The notes under the pieces are model-generated. The model searched no databases and was not told where the DNA came from. It saw only the letters and a list, made by a program, of their open reading frames with translations. 6,888 nucleotides of DNA from Ruminococcus sp. UBA4383 (GTDB taxonomy: Bacteria; Bacillota; Clostridia; Oscillospirales; Ruminococcaceae): positions 1 to 6,888 of the forward strand of contig DGRR01000080.1 in the NCBI GenBank assembly GCA_002389995.1, written 5' to 3'. This document shows, in pieces, positions 5,761 to 6,888 of the stretch. Within the stretch, counting starts at the first letter, position 1, and each line of letters starts with the position of its first letter. Position numbers and translations under genes: made by a program.

Positions 5761-5780
5761 CCGAATATTTGTTGTAAAAT
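5752..5780 (+). promoter_or_regulatory. secA promoter
   Basis: TTGACA (5752-5757) and TAAAAT (5775-5780) are separated by 17 bp. The -35 is perfect and the -10 has one mismatch. The predicted start near 5787 gives a leader of about 36 nt. AAGGCGG (5805-5811) is the ribosome binding site, 11 nt before the ATG. Confidence 0.85.
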
Positions 5781-5822
5781 AAATGATATGTATAAAAAAT
5801 TGCAAAGGCGGTATATAGACAA

Positions 5823-6888
5823 ATGGGTTTATTTAAAAGTGTTTTCGGCGCAAATGCCTATTCAAACAGAGAACTTAAAAGAATTGAACCGATAAAAAAC
5901 AAGGTTCTTGCCCTTGAAGAAGCTTATTCAAAGCTTTCGGATACAGAACTGAAAGCAAAAACTCCCGAATTTAAAGAACGACTTGCCGCAGGCGAAACTC
6001 TTGACGATATTCTTCCCGAAGCTCTCGCCACCGTAAGAGAGGGTGCATGGAGAGTCCTCGAAAAGAAACCGTATCCTGTACAGATTATCGGTGCAATAGT
6101 TCTTCATCAGGGACGTATTGCCGAAATGAAAACAGGTGAAGGTAAAACTCTCGTTGCCTGCATTTCAGCATATTCCAATGCCCTTTTAGGAAAAGGCGTT
6201 CATGTCGTTACCGTAAACGACTACCTCGCAAAAACTCAGGCGGAAGAAATGGGAAAAGTTCTGCGCTGGCTGGGACTTACCGTCGGCTGTATCCTCCACG
6301 GTCTCAACAATGACGAAAGACGGGCTGCCTATAACTGCGATGTTACATATGCAACAAACAACGAACTCGGTTTCGATTATCTGCGTGACAACATGGTTAC
6401 TCACAAGGAAGAACGTGTCCAGAGAGAACCCAATTTCGCAATTGTCGATGAGGTTGACTCAATTCTCATAGACGAAGCCCGTACCCCGCTCATCATTTCA
6501 GGACGTGGCGACAAGTCAACCGACCTGTATGTTATTGCCGACCGTTTCGCAAAAACTCTCACTCCCACAACTGTCGTTGAAATGGACGACAAAGCCGATC
6601 AGGACGCTATAAACGAAACTGCTGACTATATCATTGACGAAAAGGCTAAAACTGCTACCATAACTCAGCGAGGCGTTAAAAAGGCAGAAGAAGTTTTCAG
6701 GATTGAAAACCTCATGGACCCCGAAAATATGACACTCCTCCACCATATCAATCAGGCTCTCAAAGCTAACGGTGTTATGAGAAACGAAGTCGATTACGTT
6801 GTAAAAGACGGAGAAATCATTATCGTTGATGAATTTACAGGTCGTCTCATGCTCGGACGAAGATTCAATGACGGTCTGCATCAGGCTA
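5823..6888 (+). CDS. secA: Preprotein translocase ATPase SecA, N-terminal part (cut by window edge)
   Basis: SecA is the ATPase that drives unfolded preproteins through the SecYEG channel at the cytoplasmic membrane. The first 355 codons are present and open to the right edge; a full SecA is usually about 800-900 residues. Visible elements are the N-terminal M-G-L-F-K-S-V-F-G; the Q-motif region with Gln87 (P-V-Q-I-I-G); Walker A M-K-T-G-E-G-K-T (102-109); V-V-T-V-N-D-Y-L-A (128-136); Y-A-T-N-N-E-L-G-F-D-Y-L-R-D-N (176-190); Walker B/DEAD-like V-D-E-V-D-S-I-L-I-D-E-A-R-T-P-L-I-I-S-G (208-227); then the start of the preprotein cross-linking domain. The frame continues through E-F-T-G-R-L-M-L-G-R-R (337-347) and G-L-H-Q-A (351-355). 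The usual Asp before V-Q in the Q motif is Pro here (residue 85). The start is supported by AAGGCGG upstream and a promoter at 5752-5780. Whether it is a housekeeping SecA or a second paralogue cannot be told without the C-terminus, but nothing suggests an accessory SecA2. Confidence 0.97.
   Translation, partial: MGLFKSVFGANAYSNRELKRIEPIKNKVLALEEAYSKLSDTELKAKTPEFKERLAAGETLDDILPEALATVREGAWRVLEKKPYPVQIIGAIVLHQGRIAEMKTGEGKTLVACISAYSNALLGKGVHVVTVNDYLAKTQAEEMGKVLRWLGLTVGCILHGLNNDERRAAYNCDVTYATNNELGFDYLRDNMVTHKEERVQREPNFAIVDEVDSILIDEARTPLIISGRGDKSTDLYVIADRFAKTLTPTTVVEMDDKADQDAINETADYIIDEKAKTATITQRGVKKAEEVFRIENLMDPENMTLLHHINQALKANGVMRNEVDYVVKDGEIIIVDEFTGRLMLGRRFNDGLHQA

Noticed and set aside
5783..5818. 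Short upstream open frame (11 codons) in the secA leader
   Set aside because: Its ATG at 5783 is upstream of the predicted transcription start near 5787 and has no ribosome binding site.
6186..6881. Minus-strand open frames inside secA
   Set aside because: They are antisense to a fully conserved SecA coding sequence and show no family resemblance.

Overview
The window looks like chromosomal DNA of a low-GC Gram-positive anaerobe, most likely a gut or rumen Clostridia member of the Ruminococcus/Oscillospiraceae type. This is an inference from several traits: a T-box leader, TTGACA/TATAAT promoters, a BspA-like leucine-rich-repeat protein, a Clostridia-style YdcF/SanA-domain lipoprotein, and short C5/G5 hairpin terminators. 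No phage, transposon, CRISPR, rRNA or tRNA genes are visible.

Layout. (1) Positions 1-986, plus strand: the 3' part of a BspA-like LRR gene whose true start lies left of the window. (2) A bidirectional terminator at about 987-1014 separates it from a convergent minus-strand gene (1015-1941) for a lipoprotein with a DUF218 (YdcF/SanA) domain. (3) Positions 1999-4784, minus strand: an asparagine operon, read right to left as promoter, Asn T-box riboswitch, asnS (asparaginyl-tRNA synthetase), asnA (ammonia-dependent asparagine synthetase) and terminator. (4) Positions 4804-5658, minus strand: a two-domain protein with an N-terminal HEPN/DUF4145-like helical domain and a C-terminal three-repeat beta-trefoil (fascin/ricin-like fold). 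(5) Positions 5823-6888, plus strand: the first 355 codons of secA, transcribed divergently from gene 4 across a compact region with two back-to-back promoters and a small palindrome.

How they work together. The asparagine operon is the one clear regulatory circuit. Uncharged tRNA-Asn should pair with an AAC specifier and with the T-box TGGC bulge, block the terminator, and switch on both the enzyme that makes asparagine and the enzyme that charges tRNA-Asn. The other genes are neighbours with no clear functional link. The least familiar item is the HEPN/DUF4145-beta-trefoil fusion: its function cannot be assigned, and it lacks a convincing terminator before the asnS promoter.

Three starts are corrected: the LRR gene is open to the window edge, asnS starts at 4479 (not 4506), and the trefoil gene starts at 5658 (not 5721).
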